Below are positions 1 through 6,301 of a stretch of DNA of 8,457 nt, piece after piece; position 1 is the first letter of the stretch, and each line of letters opens with the position of its first letter. The translations under genes were made by a program, and so were the position numbers. This DNA is from an uncultured Moraxellaceae bacterium (lineage in GTDB: Bacteria; Pseudomonadota; Gammaproteobacteria; Pseudomonadales; Moraxellaceae): assembly GCA_937928295.1 (NCBI GenBank), contig CALEYY010000333.1, positions 1 through 8,457 of the forward strand, in the 5' to 3' direction. The notes under the pieces were generated by a model. That model did not search any database, had not been told where the DNA came from, and worked only from the letters and a program-made list of their open reading frames with translations.

Positions 1-727
1 CCGATCTACTGAGCAGCATGGCACTGACACGGGTCTCGCCGGTCATTGCCTTGAGCTGACGCACAGCCTTTTCACGCTGCTGAATCAAGGTAACCACATT
101 GTTTAACAAATCAATCAGACTGCCGCCATAGCGCGCATTCACATTGATACCCAGCGCCAGCACGCGCAACTCTTTCAAGCTGTAAGTCTCGGCCAAACTC
201 GTAAAGGCCTCGGGAATGGTCATGCCCAACAAAATATTACGCCGCAACTTCTCCATCACATCGCGCAAGGGGCGTTCGGCATCATCGGTAGCAATGAAGA
301 ATGCATCACCGATAGTCTTACCCGTGCGCATCATGCGTACGACTTGATCTAACAACCTGGGCAGTTGCGCAATGATCTGCGTTTGGCGGCGCGCAAACAG
401 CAGCTGCAGGACGGCATAAGCGAGGCCAAAAACTAGCAAGAATATAAGCAGGCCTGCTGGCACATTCCATTTCATGGCTATGAGCAAGGTCAAAATGAGT
501 ACTGCCAACACAGTAATGCGCCGGTGAGTCTGGCTCAGCTCCAAACCGGCTCGCTCCAGCAGCAATGAGACCCTGTCAGTCTCACGACGCTGCAATTGCT
601 TAATGCCTACTGTTGCCAAACGCTGCTCCACTAGCTCCTGCCGCGCACGACGCTGACCCTGTGCAGTGAAATAGAGCGCCCCCAACATAAAGGCCGTTGC
701 CAACAGCACATAGACCAAAAACTCCAT
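1..727 (-). CDS. tadB: TadB, inner-membrane platform protein of the Tad/Flp pilus (3' part outside window)
   Basis: This is a GspF-family (T2SSF) membrane platform protein that works with TadC and the TadA ATPase to extrude Flp pilin. The frame is open from an ATG at 727 to the left edge and gives 242 residues. An N-terminal membrane segment lies at about residues 3-20, followed by a basic, polar stretch. A hydrophobic hairpin lies at about 72-110. The start of the T2SSF domain is at about 118, with QLPRLLDQVVRMMRTGKTIG, and the sequence reads NARYGGSL at about 197-204 and TGETRVSA at 229-236, as in TadB proteins. The family is usually about 300-325 residues, so roughly 60-80 residues are missing to the left. 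The start lies 2 bases after the tadA stop, with only a weak GAGG about 10 bases upstream, so translation is probably coupled to tadA. The family call is firm. TadC is the alternative paralogue, but the order directly after TadA favours TadB. Confidence 0.9.
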   Translation of the reverse strand, partial: MEFLVYVLLATAFMLGALYFTAQGQRRARQELVEQRLATVGIKQLQRRETDRVSLLLERAGLELSQTHRRITVLAVLILTLLIAMKWNVPAGLLIFLLVFGLAYAVLQLLFARRQTQIIAQLPRLLDQVVRMMRTGKTIGDAFFIATDDAERPLRDVMEKLRRNILLGMTIPEAFTSLAETYSLKELRVLALGINVNARYGGSLIDLLNNVVTLIQQREKAVRQLKAMTGETRVSAMLLSRS

Positions 728-729
728 GA

Positions 730-2004
730 TTAGCGTGCCTCGGCCTGTTTCATCAATTCAATGATGCGCGGCTTAGCAGGGCCACCGGCACTTTTCTCAT
801 GCAAGCCATTAATGCGATTCAGCTTAAACAGCGGATTGGTGACATATTGCTCATCGCGCAAATCCACCACTTCCGTAATTTCAGCCACACACCGGCGACC
901 ATTAGGCAAGCGCGTCAGCTGAACCACAATATCAACGGCAGAAACGATAATGGCTCGCAGGGTCGCTTCGGAAATTTTCTGCCCAGACAGGCCCACCAAT
1001 GTTTCAAGACGCAGCAAAGCATCCGCAGCCGTATTCGCATGCAGTGTAGACATGGAGCCTTCATGACCCGTGTTCATGGCCTGCAACATATCCATGACTT
1101 CATAGCTGCGAACTTCGCCAACAATAATGCGATCTGGGCGCATACGAAGTGCATTTCGAATCAAATCACGCGCACTGACCTCACCAAAACCTTCCGCGTT
1201 GGGAGGACGGGTCTCTAAACGCACCACATGCTCATTATTCAGCTGCAATTCTGCAGTGTCTTCTACCGTGACAATACGCTCATGGTGACCAATGAAACCG
1301 GACAACACATTCAGGAAAGTGGTCTTACCGGTACCGGTACCACCACTCACCAGAATATTGGCCCGCATATTCACGGCTTTCTTCAGAAAATTAAGCATGT
1401 CCTCGTTTAAAGATCGATAGGTCACCATGTCAGTCGCGCGCAGCAAGTCACGGCGAAATTTTCGAATCGAAATACAGGGACCATCGAGTGCAATCGGCGG
1501 AATAATGGCATTGACACGACTACCGTCGGGCATGCGCGCATCCACCATGGGGCTGGACTCATCCAGACGGCGGCCAATGGGTGCCAGAATGCGCTGAATG
1601 ACACGATGCACATGATTGTCATCGACAAAACGCAGGTTGCTACGGCTGATCAGGCCATCACGCTCGCAAAAAATGCGATTGGGGCCGTTCACCATGATTT
1701 CCGTCACACTGGGGTCGTGCAGCATGGACTCCAGCGGGCCGAAGCCGATCAGCTCATCCACCAGCTCTTCGGCCATTTTATCGGCTTCATAGCGTGACAA
1801 CGGCAAGGCATTTTCTTGCACATAAGCGCTTAGCTTGGTTTGCACATAATCAATCAAGGTGACGCGGGAGCTTTCAAAAATACTGAAGCGATCCTCTTCA
1901 ACCCGATCAATCAGAAAGCGATGAAAGCGAAATTTGATCTGCGCTAAATCCTGATCCACCTTCTTTGTGGTCAGGCGTCCGCCAGGAATATAGCCGATAG
2001 CCAT
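730..2004 (-). CDS. tadA: TadA/CpaF, secretion ATPase of the Tad pilus
   Basis: This is a hexameric GspE/VirB11-superfamily ATPase (T2SSE family) that powers Flp pilus assembly at the cytoplasmic face of the inner membrane. The protein has 424 residues, normal for the family. The N-terminal half carries the conserved LIGFGPLE (85-92) and TEIMVNGP (101-108) stretches. The catalytic core is intact: Walker A GGTGTGKT at 221-228, an acidic Asp box VEDTAEL at 246-252, Walker B RPDRIIVGEVR at 289-299, and a His box with NTGHEGSMSTLHAN at 311-324. The ATG directly follows the tadZ stop (TAAATG). A strong AAGGAGG (2010-2016) lies inside the last tadZ codons, 5 bases before the start. Every diagnostic motif is present, so it should be an active motor. 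Nothing in it looks degraded. Confidence 0.98.
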   Translation of the reverse strand: MAIGYIPGGRLTTKKVDQDLAQIKFRFHRFLIDRVEEDRFSIFESSRVTLIDYVQTKLSAYVQENALPLSRYEADKMAEELVDELIGFGPLESMLHDPSVTEIMVNGPNRIFCERDGLISRSNLRFVDDNHVHRVIQRILAPIGRRLDESSPMVDARMPDGSRVNAIIPPIALDGPCISIRKFRRDLLRATDMVTYRSLNEDMLNFLKKAVNMRANILVSGGTGTGKTTFLNVLSGFIGHHERIVTVEDTAELQLNNEHVVRLETRPPNAEGFGEVSARDLIRNALRMRPDRIIVGEVRSYEVMDMLQAMNTGHEGSMSTLHANTAADALLRLETLVGLSGQKISEATLRAIIVSAVDIVVQLTRLPNGRRCVAEITEVVDLRDEQYVTNPLFKLNRINGLHEKSAGGPAKPRIIELMKQAEAR

Positions 2005-3219
2005 TTATGCCTCCTTGGCACTGAACAAACTCAACCAGCCTTTCTGCACTTTGCTAGGGCTGGCGACTTGCATTTTGCCCGTATAAAGGCCCGCCCACTC
2101 GCTATAGCGTTTCGTCAAACCATCGTTAGGCGCAAGCTCAAACAGCAGCTGGCCAATATTCATGGCACGCAAACGCAGTTCTGCCTCAGCTGGCAGTTCA
2201 ATACTCTGGCGAAAGCCGAAAGAACGCGCCACCGCTGCGCTATCGGGTGCAATACGGGGTTGATAATGATCAATCAACAACAGAGGGTCTGTTACCGGAC
2301 AACCAATCTCTCGCAAACGCGCATGAAAAGCCAAACCAGCACGACAACTGGTAATGGATTGATCCACCACGAAGACCACCTGATTTGCATTGCCAATCAA
2401 CAGTTCAGTCACAGACAGTGTTGGCAAACCACAGATATTGACCACCACATGGGTGAACAGACTGCGTAAAGTGCCCACTAACAGGTACATTTCAGAGGTG
2501 GTGACATCGCCAAAATCCATGCCTTCCTGAGGCGTAGACAACACACTAACGCCCGATGAATGACGCGGAAAAGCCGTTTCGACCAAGTTGCGATCCAAAC
2601 GGCGTAAATTGCGCAAGGTATCCTGGAAGCTGAACTGCCCCTCCAGACCATACATAAGCTGAGCCTCCGAATAGGGCTGGCCCAGATCAAGCAAAAGTAC
2701 TTTGGCACCTTCTACTTGGCGCGCAATACCGGCCGCCAAGTGCAGGCCATGGAAAGCGGATTGCAATACGGGCCTTTCACTAGCCAGAACGATCATGGTG
2801 CCCTGCTGCATGGGCGACTCCATGATTGCAGGTGCACGCTCGGCCAAGCGGCGAACCAAACCACTCAGCTCACTCCCGCGTGAGGAGAATGTCACAAAAT
2901 CACGAGCACCCGCACGCATGGCACCAAGCAGACGCTCCTGATCTTGCAGGTCAGATACGGCAATGCACGCCAATGTGGGGCGCGCTGCAACCAAACCCTC
3001 AATGAACTGAATGTCATTCATCCAGCTTTCGCGACGAATGGGCACAAACACAATGGAAGCAGCCGCCAAGCTAATGAGCTGCAAAACATCGTTCAGATCA
3101 CTTTGCTGGCACTGCACCACATTCGCCGTACCTTCCAAGGCTGTTTGCAGCCATTCACTCTCTTCACGAGCAGCGCTGACCAATACGACCGACTGTTCAA
3201 TAGTAGACATGGCGATCAC
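2005..3219 (-). CDS. tadZ: TadZ/CpaE-like pilus localisation protein with degenerate nucleotide site
   Basis: This is a TadZ/CpaE family protein of 404 residues: an atypical receiver-like domain (about 8-130) followed by a ParA/MinD-like domain (about 138-375). The family directs the Tad machine to its place in the cell. The ParA-like fold is recognisable from KVLLLDLGQPYSEAQLMYGL (173-192), the RLDRNLVETAFPRHSSG stretch (207-223) and VVFVVDQS (281-288). The Walker A loop is gone: where KGGxGKT is expected the protein reads SERPVLQSA (147-155). The Walker B aspartate position reads VVVNICGLP (N261). The receiver phospho-acceptor region reads IVFVPIRRE (56-64), without the expected aspartate. 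It is therefore unlikely to be a normal ATPase or phosphorylated receiver. The frame opens with GTG overlapping the cpaC stop (GTGA). The in-frame ATG at 3210 is an equally possible start, and neither has a clear Shine-Dalgarno. Confidence 0.9.
   Translation of the reverse strand: MIAMSTIEQSVVLVSAAREESEWLQTALEGTANVVQCQQSDLNDVLQLISLAAASIVFVPIRRESWMNDIQFIEGLVAARPTLACIAVSDLQDQERLLGAMRAGARDFVTFSSRGSELSGLVRRLAERAPAIMESPMQQGTMIVLASERPVLQSAFHGLHLAAGIARQVEGAKVLLLDLGQPYSEAQLMYGLEGQFSFQDTLRNLRRLDRNLVETAFPRHSSGVSVLSTPQEGMDFGDVTTSEMYLLVGTLRSLFTHVVVNICGLPTLSVTELLIGNANQVVFVVDQSITSCRAGLAFHARLREIGCPVTDPLLLIDHYQPRIAPDSAAVARSFGFRQSIELPAEAELRLRAMNIGQLLFELAPNDGLTKRYSEWAGLYTGKMQVASPSKVQKGWLSLFSAKEA
2010..2016 (-). 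promoter_or_regulatory. Shine-Dalgarno of tadA inside the tadZ 3' end
   Basis: On the minus strand AAGGAGG lies 5 bases before the tadA ATG and also encodes the Lys-Glu of the final TadZ residues (AKEA). It is the strongest ribosome site within the cpaB-tadB operon. It suggests that the ATPase is initiated on its own as well as by coupling to tadZ. Confidence 0.85.
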
Positions 3220-4463
3220 CGAGACAAGCCAGAGGATGGGTTGCGATCAATTTGCTTGTCACCGAGAAAGAACAACGACGCAGAACTGGGATTGTTTGTG
3301 CGCAGCTCTTCGGCGGGCAATGTCGGCAACTCGGCATTCTCTGCAATCGGCTGAACCAGCTTGGGCGTCACAATCATGAGCAGCTCACGATCTTCGCTCT
3401 CAAAGTGATTTGAGCGAAAAAATGCGCCCAGAACCGGAATGCTGCCCAAGCCCGGTAATTTGTCTGCATTACTAATGGTGGAACGCGAAATCAACCCACC
3501 AATCACGAAGCTCTCGCCATCACCCATGGAAATGGTGGTGTCAGCACGGCGAACACGAAGCGCAGGTATCACGGTGCCTTGCAAGGTCAATGCATTTGTG
3601 AAGTCGAGGTCGCTAACTTCAGGAGCCACTTTCAAGAAAATTTTCTGCCGACTAACAATCGTTGGCGTTAGCGCAAGACGCACACCAAACTCTTTAAAAA
3701 GAATCGTAATGGTTCCCGTAGCGCCTTGCGGAACTGGAATTGGCACTTCACCACCGGCAAGAAATGAAGCAGTTTGGCCACTCATGGCAACCAATGATGG
3801 ACGCGACAAGGTATAGGCATAACCCGACTGCTCAAGCAGATCAATAGCCCCCATGAAGCGCTTACTGTTACCGCCCCAGAGAATGTTAAAGGCGTCGGAG
3901 ACAGTCGGAATACCGACTTGACCACTAATGCTCCCCGGCTGCCCGAATGCACCACCTGCATTAGGCGAGTTAAAAAAATTCGGCCGATTAGCGCTGACAA
4001 TTTGAAAACGAGAGCCAATCTCCTTCAAGCGAGTCCGACTGACTTCAACAAATCGAATGTCGACCTGAACCTGCGAAGGCAACTCCGTCACAGCCCCCGC
4101 CTGCGCAGTTAACTGAGCCGAGTCACCCTGCACATTCACCTGCATTTTCAGCGGCTTAGAAGAGCAGGCCGACCACAACAACAAGCCCGTCGCGCCCGGC
4201 TTTTTGCCCAGCACGAGCAAGCTCTCTTGCCCCACCATTGATACATCAGCAATTTCCGGTTGAGCCACTGCCACGCGCGTTAACGGCATCGGCAATGTAA
4301 TTGACTCGTGAAAGTTGGCCTGCAAGGACAGCTTAGCCGGAACTGCCTTGGTCAGGCGCTCACAGCGATTTTCGCTCAGGTCAGGAGCGGCCATCAACGG
4401 CAACGAAGTCGAGACCAAGGCAGCGCCCAACAGCCATACTGGAAGAGAGTTATTCAATTTCAT
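3216..4463 (-). CDS. cpaC: CpaC/RcpA, outer-membrane secretin of the Tad pilus
   Basis: This is a type II/III secretion-family secretin that forms the outer-membrane channel for the Flp fibre. The protein has 415 residues. A signal peptide covers about 1-26, with a hydrophobic core from VWLLGAALVSTSLPLMAA and likely cleavage near AA-PD. A pilus-secretin N-terminal domain lies at about 45-112 (SITLPMPLTRVAVAQPEIADV, VLGKKPGATGLLLW). The secretin core runs from about 131 (VQVDIRFVEVSR) to about 371, with the typical LPGLGSIPVLGAFFRS at 336-351 and LLMIVTPKLVQP at 361-372. Only about 20 residues separate the N-terminal domain from the core, so the BON domain present in many CpaC proteins seems to be missing. 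The start overlaps the cpaB stop (ATGA), and GGAGG lies about 11 bases upstream. The family call is firm. Confidence 0.96.
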   Translation of the reverse strand: MKLNNSLPVWLLGAALVSTSLPLMAAPDLSENRCERLTKAVPAKLSLQANFHESITLPMPLTRVAVAQPEIADVSMVGQESLLVLGKKPGATGLLLWSACSSKPLKMQVNVQGDSAQLTAQAGAVTELPSQVQVDIRFVEVSRTRLKEIGSRFQIVSANRPNFFNSPNAGGAFGQPGSISGQVGIPTVSDAFNILWGGNSKRFMGAIDLLEQSGYAYTLSRPSLVAMSGQTASFLAGGEVPIPVPQGATGTITILFKEFGVRLALTPTIVSRQKIFLKVAPEVSDLDFTNALTLQGTVIPALRVRRADTTISMGDGESFVIGGLISRSTISNADKLPGLGSIPVLGAFFRSNHFESEDRELLMIVTPKLVQPIAENAELPTLPAEELRTNNPSSASLFFLGDKQIDRNPSSGLSR

Positions 4464-5446
4464 TTTTTGCTAGCCTCCGTGCTCAAGCCACGAATAATGA
4501 TCACTTGCTGAGCCACCACCGTCGTGGGAGCAGAAACACGCTTTGGCGATGCTGAGGGTGACTTAGCTGATGACGAAGCAGACATCGTTTGCAGTGCCGA
4601 GTCGGTCAAGAAGAAGCGCTGACTTGGTACCGCAGTTGCTGACTTGCTCCCATTAGGCATCAGATCAATCTTTGGCAACATCGCATTCAATTTAGCACTC
4701 TCCGAGCTAGTTTCAACGGCCTGTGGATTAGCTGCCAAACGCATTTCTTCGGTAGGCACAATAGCCAAGCGCAGCTCGCCCAACGTGCTGGCTAGCATAA
4801 GACGCGTCACATCTGTTTCAGAGATTGCCAAGACAGCCGTTTTAGCCGACCGCTCACGCTGCTCATCTTTTTCTTTGCCTTCCTTGTCCGCGGGTGAAAC
4901 ATCAATCAGGTCTTCACCAAAACTCAATACTCGTACGGCTTTCAAAATAATTTGGGCAGAGTCGCGACGGTCATCCCGCTTTTCCAAGAAAAGCAGAATA
5001 TCAACCATATCGCCGGGCTGCACAAAACCACCACCACCCACCACATCATTAACAGCAATTGCTACCGCGCGCTCACCCGGACGCAGCAAACGAGCAACTT
5101 TGCCGCCTGGATTGAAATGCTCCGGCACCATGATTGTGCCTGCCGGCAACGCAACCTGAGTGGTTGAACCCACAACCTGTTCAACCGTCTGAAAAGTGCC
5201 GGGGGGTGACGCCTTAAGATAGTCAACGGCAAGGTCGGCAGCTGTAAGCGTAGCGAATTTCGTTACCGGTCGGCTCAATACGACTACAGGAGCCTGGCCA
5301 TCAGAGCTCGCAGAGCCGGCAGCAGCTCGCTTGGCTGCCTCAAGTGCCTGCTGCGCTGCACTAGTAGTCTGGTAGCCCATATAGCCTGCGATGAGCGCTG
5401 CGATGACCAAAGCTGCAGCCAAAAGTTGCAGTAGACGGCTGTTCAT
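4460..5446 (-). CDS. cpaB: CpaB/RcpC, periplasmic partner of the Tad secretin
   Basis: This is a Flp pilus assembly protein of the CpaB/RcpC family, anchored in the inner membrane with a periplasmic body that acts with the secretin. The protein has 328 residues. A membrane segment lies at about 5-26 (LLQLLAAALVIAALIAGYMG). An Ala-rich linker is followed by an SAF-like domain at about 53-115 (VVVLSRPVTKFATLTAADL, ALPAGTIMVPEHF) and the RcpC domain at about 118-235 (RPGERAVAIAVNDVVGGGGF, QPGDMVDILLF, LGELRLAIVP). Two low-complexity parts stand out: a charged insert at about 185-202 rich in Lys, Glu and Arg, and a Ser/Ala/Lys tail at about 289-303. It is the first gene of the left operon. The ATG at 5446 has GAGGAG about 11 bases upstream. 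No convincing promoter was found for it. Confidence 0.93.
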   Translation of the reverse strand: MNSRLLQLLAAALVIAALIAGYMGYQTTSAAQQALEAAKRAAAGSASSDGQAPVVVLSRPVTKFATLTAADLAVDYLKASPPGTFQTVEQVVGSTTQVALPAGTIMVPEHFNPGGKVARLLRPGERAVAIAVNDVVGGGGFVQPGDMVDILLFLEKRDDRRDSAQIILKAVRVLSFGEDLIDVSPADKEGKEKDEQRERSAKTAVLAISETDVTRLMLASTLGELRLAIVPTEEMRLAANPQAVETSSESAKLNAMLPKIDLMPNGSKSATAVPSQRFFLTDSALQTMSASSSAKSPSASPKRVSAPTTVVAQQVIIIRGLSTEASKK

Positions 5447-5677
5447 GATTGGGGTTGCTCCTCAAGTTCCCTGAGTACTGTTATTAAATGCTACTTCTTA
5501 AGTGTTACATGACTTCATCTAAAGACACTTTCTGCCTCCAGAGCACCTCTTGCAGAGACTAGTCAAAAACGCGCTACAACACTAGAGATTGCAAGCAAGT
5601 TCCTTGCCTTTGATCAGAAATTGATGACTTTCACCATGAGCCACGCTGAACGCAAGGAGGATTCCACCGTCAATAAA

Positions 5678-5706
5678 TTGACAACAAAACATCACAGTAG
5701 TACACT
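5678..5706 (+). promoter_or_regulatory. Predicted sigma-70-type promoter of flp1
   Basis: A perfect -35 TTGACA (5678-5683), a 17-base spacer and a -10 TACACT (5701-5706, four of six consensus bases) lie upstream of the flp1 start. The transcript would begin at about 5712-5714 and have a leader of about 67 bases. It is the best promoter match I found in the window, which suits a highly expressed pilin subunit. It is inferred from consensus only. Confidence 0.7.
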
Positions 5707-5714
5707 TTTCATCC

Positions 5715-5734
5715 ATAATCCGGTGAAGGATTAT
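5715..5734 (+). promoter_or_regulatory. Predicted 5'-terminal hairpin of the flp mRNA
   Basis: ATAATCC (5715-5721) and GGATTAT (5728-5734) are perfectly complementary, giving a 7-bp stem with a 6-base loop. The stem begins one to three bases after the predicted transcription start, a position where hairpins are known to protect mRNAs from 5'-end-dependent decay. A second, weaker hairpin follows at 5741-5760 (GCTC, loop ACTA, GAGC plus outer pairs). Confidence 0.55.
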
Positions 5735-5766
5735 AGTCTCGTACGCTCACTAGAGCATGCACTCAC

Positions 5767-5772
5767 AAGGAG
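5767..5772 (+). promoter_or_regulatory. Shine-Dalgarno that fixes the flp1 start
   Basis: AAGGAG ends 7 bases before the ATG at 5780. It identifies this ATG, rather than the in-frame upstream ones at 5621, 5624 or 5636, as the start. Confidence 0.85.
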
Positions 5773-5779
5773 TCATCAA

Positions 5780-5962
5780 ATGAACATCATCAAGCTCGCA
5801 ACACTCCGTCAGCGCAACCAGAAGGGCGCCACCATCATTGAATACGTTTTGATCGCCGCACTGTTATCAATTGCAGCAATCGCCACGTTAACCAGCCTTG
5901 GCACCTCTATTTCCTCTAAGTTTGGTACTGTTAACACTAAAGTTACTGCAGCCGGCACATAA
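5780..5962 (+). CDS. flp: Flp-type pilin 1 (type IVc prepilin)
   Basis: This is the structural subunit of the Tad pilus, a 60-residue prepilin. A short basic leader (1-16) ends in Gly, followed by ATIIEYVLIAALLSIAAI. This is the Flp signature, with cleavage after G16, Glu at +5 and Tyr at +6 of the mature protein, then one hydrophobic helix. The mature pilin would have 44 residues. It needs the prepilin peptidase TadV/CpaA, which is not in the window. The ATG has AAGGAG 7 bases upstream. It is on the strand opposite to all the assembly genes, has its own predicted promoter, and is followed directly by a hairpin. The protein is 51/60 identical to the next pilin. Confidence 0.97.
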   Translation: MNIIKLATLRQRNQKGATIIEYVLIAALLSIAAIATLTSLGTSISSKFGTVNTKVTAAGT

Positions 5963-5987
5963 GACCACAACTGTTTGAGTTGTGGTC
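5963..5987 (+). terminator. Strong hairpin directly after the flp1 stop codon
   Basis: GACCACAACT (5963-5972) and AGTTGTGGTC (5978-5987) form a perfect 10-bp stem with the 5-base loop GTTTG, starting at the first base after the stop codon. No T-run follows (next bases CGACTGG), so it is not a classical intrinsic terminator. It may be a partial terminator or a barrier to 3' exonucleases that leaves more flp1 than flp2 mRNA. The stem itself is certain; its role is inference. Confidence 0.6.
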
Positions 5988-6036
5988 CGACTGGTGACCT
6001 TCCTTCATCTAAGTCTTGATGGAAGATCACAATTTG

Positions 6037-6052
6037 TACTCTCAGCAGAGTA
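6037..6052 (+). promoter_or_regulatory. Short hairpin in the flp2 leader
   Basis: TACTCT and AGAGTA pair over the 4-base loop CAGC, and two G-T wobble pairs could extend the stem outward. The hairpin ends 21 bases before the flp2 start and is flanked by two copies of GTACT (6036-6040 and 6054-6058). I found no convincing separate promoter in the 111 bases between the pilin genes, so flp2 probably relies on read-through from flp1. Confidence 0.4.
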
Positions 6053-6073
6053 TGTACTGGTATGGGGACGAAT

Positions 6074-6256
6074 ATGAAAGCCATCAAACTTGCCACATTG
6101 CATCAGAGAAACCAGAAGGGCGCTACTATCATAGAATACGTTTTGATTGCTGCGCTGCTGTCAATTGCAGCAATCACCACGCTAACAACTCTTGGCAGCT
6201 CTATTTCTGCTAAGTTTGGTACCGTTAACACCTCTGTTACTGCAGCCGGGAGCTAA
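6074..6256 (+). CDS. flp: Flp-type pilin 2 (type IVc prepilin)
   Basis: This second 60-residue Flp prepilin has the same layout as flp1: leader to G16, then ATIIEYVLIAALLSIAAI with Glu +5. It differs from Flp1 at 9 positions (2, 3, 10, 35, 39, 42, 46, 54, 60), and the first 18 mature residues are identical. The start is placed at 6074 because GGGGA lies 5 bases upstream and the leader length then matches Flp1. The in-frame ATG at 6062 would overlap this ribosome site and has none of its own. It is probably co-transcribed with flp1 and arose by tandem duplication. It could be a second major subunit or a minor or variant pilin. Confidence 0.95.
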   Translation: MKAIKLATLHQRNQKGATIIEYVLIAALLSIAAITTLTTLGSSISAKFGTVNTSVTAAGS

Positions 6257-6301
6257 CGCTATCGCTGCCTCAAAGTGGAATGGCTTGTGATTTTCTGCAA
6301 G

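Larger units (their letters stand above)
5447..5779. promoter_or_regulatory. Divergent regulatory region between cpaB and flp1
   Basis: This 333-base stretch separates the left operon (minus strand) from the pilin genes (plus strand) and must drive both. The right half holds a good sigma-70-type promoter and a hairpin, listed separately. For cpaB I saw only weak minus-strand -10-like sequences (TTTAAT near 5485-5490, no fitting -35). Short symmetric elements that could be operators are the 8-base palindrome GACTAGTC at 5557-5564 and a GCAAG/CTTGC pair at 5595-5607. A frame is open across 5621-5779 upstream of flp1, but it has no pilin leader character and is not called as coding. Confidence 0.6.

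Noticed and set aside
799..1218. Plus-strand open frames across the tadA, tadZ, cpaC and cpaB region (for example 799-1218, 2944-3354, 4644-5159)
   Set aside because: They lie antisense to clearly conserved genes, show no family features, and have no ribosome sites that I could find.
5654..5678. Perfect AAGGAGG (5654-5660) that looks like a Shine-Dalgarno upstream of flp1
   Set aside because: No ATG, GTG or TTG follows at a usable distance (GTC at 5669, TTG at 5678 too far), and it lies upstream of the predicted transcription start. Probably chance or a relic.
5732..5737. TATAGT as an alternative -10 for flp1
   Set aside because: Good hexamer, but no -35-like sequence at 16-18 bases and no extended -10. 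It also lies in the stem of the predicted leader hairpin.
5621..5779. In-frame extension of flp1 by 53 residues to an ATG at 5621 (or 5624, 5636)
   Set aside because: Flp leaders are short, AAGGAG sits correctly before the ATG at 5780, the predicted promoter lies inside the extension, and Flp2 has the short form.
6257..6301. Bidirectional terminator between flp2 and tadG
   Set aside because: Only 4-bp pairings (for example CTTG/CAAG) were found, with no T-run on either strand.
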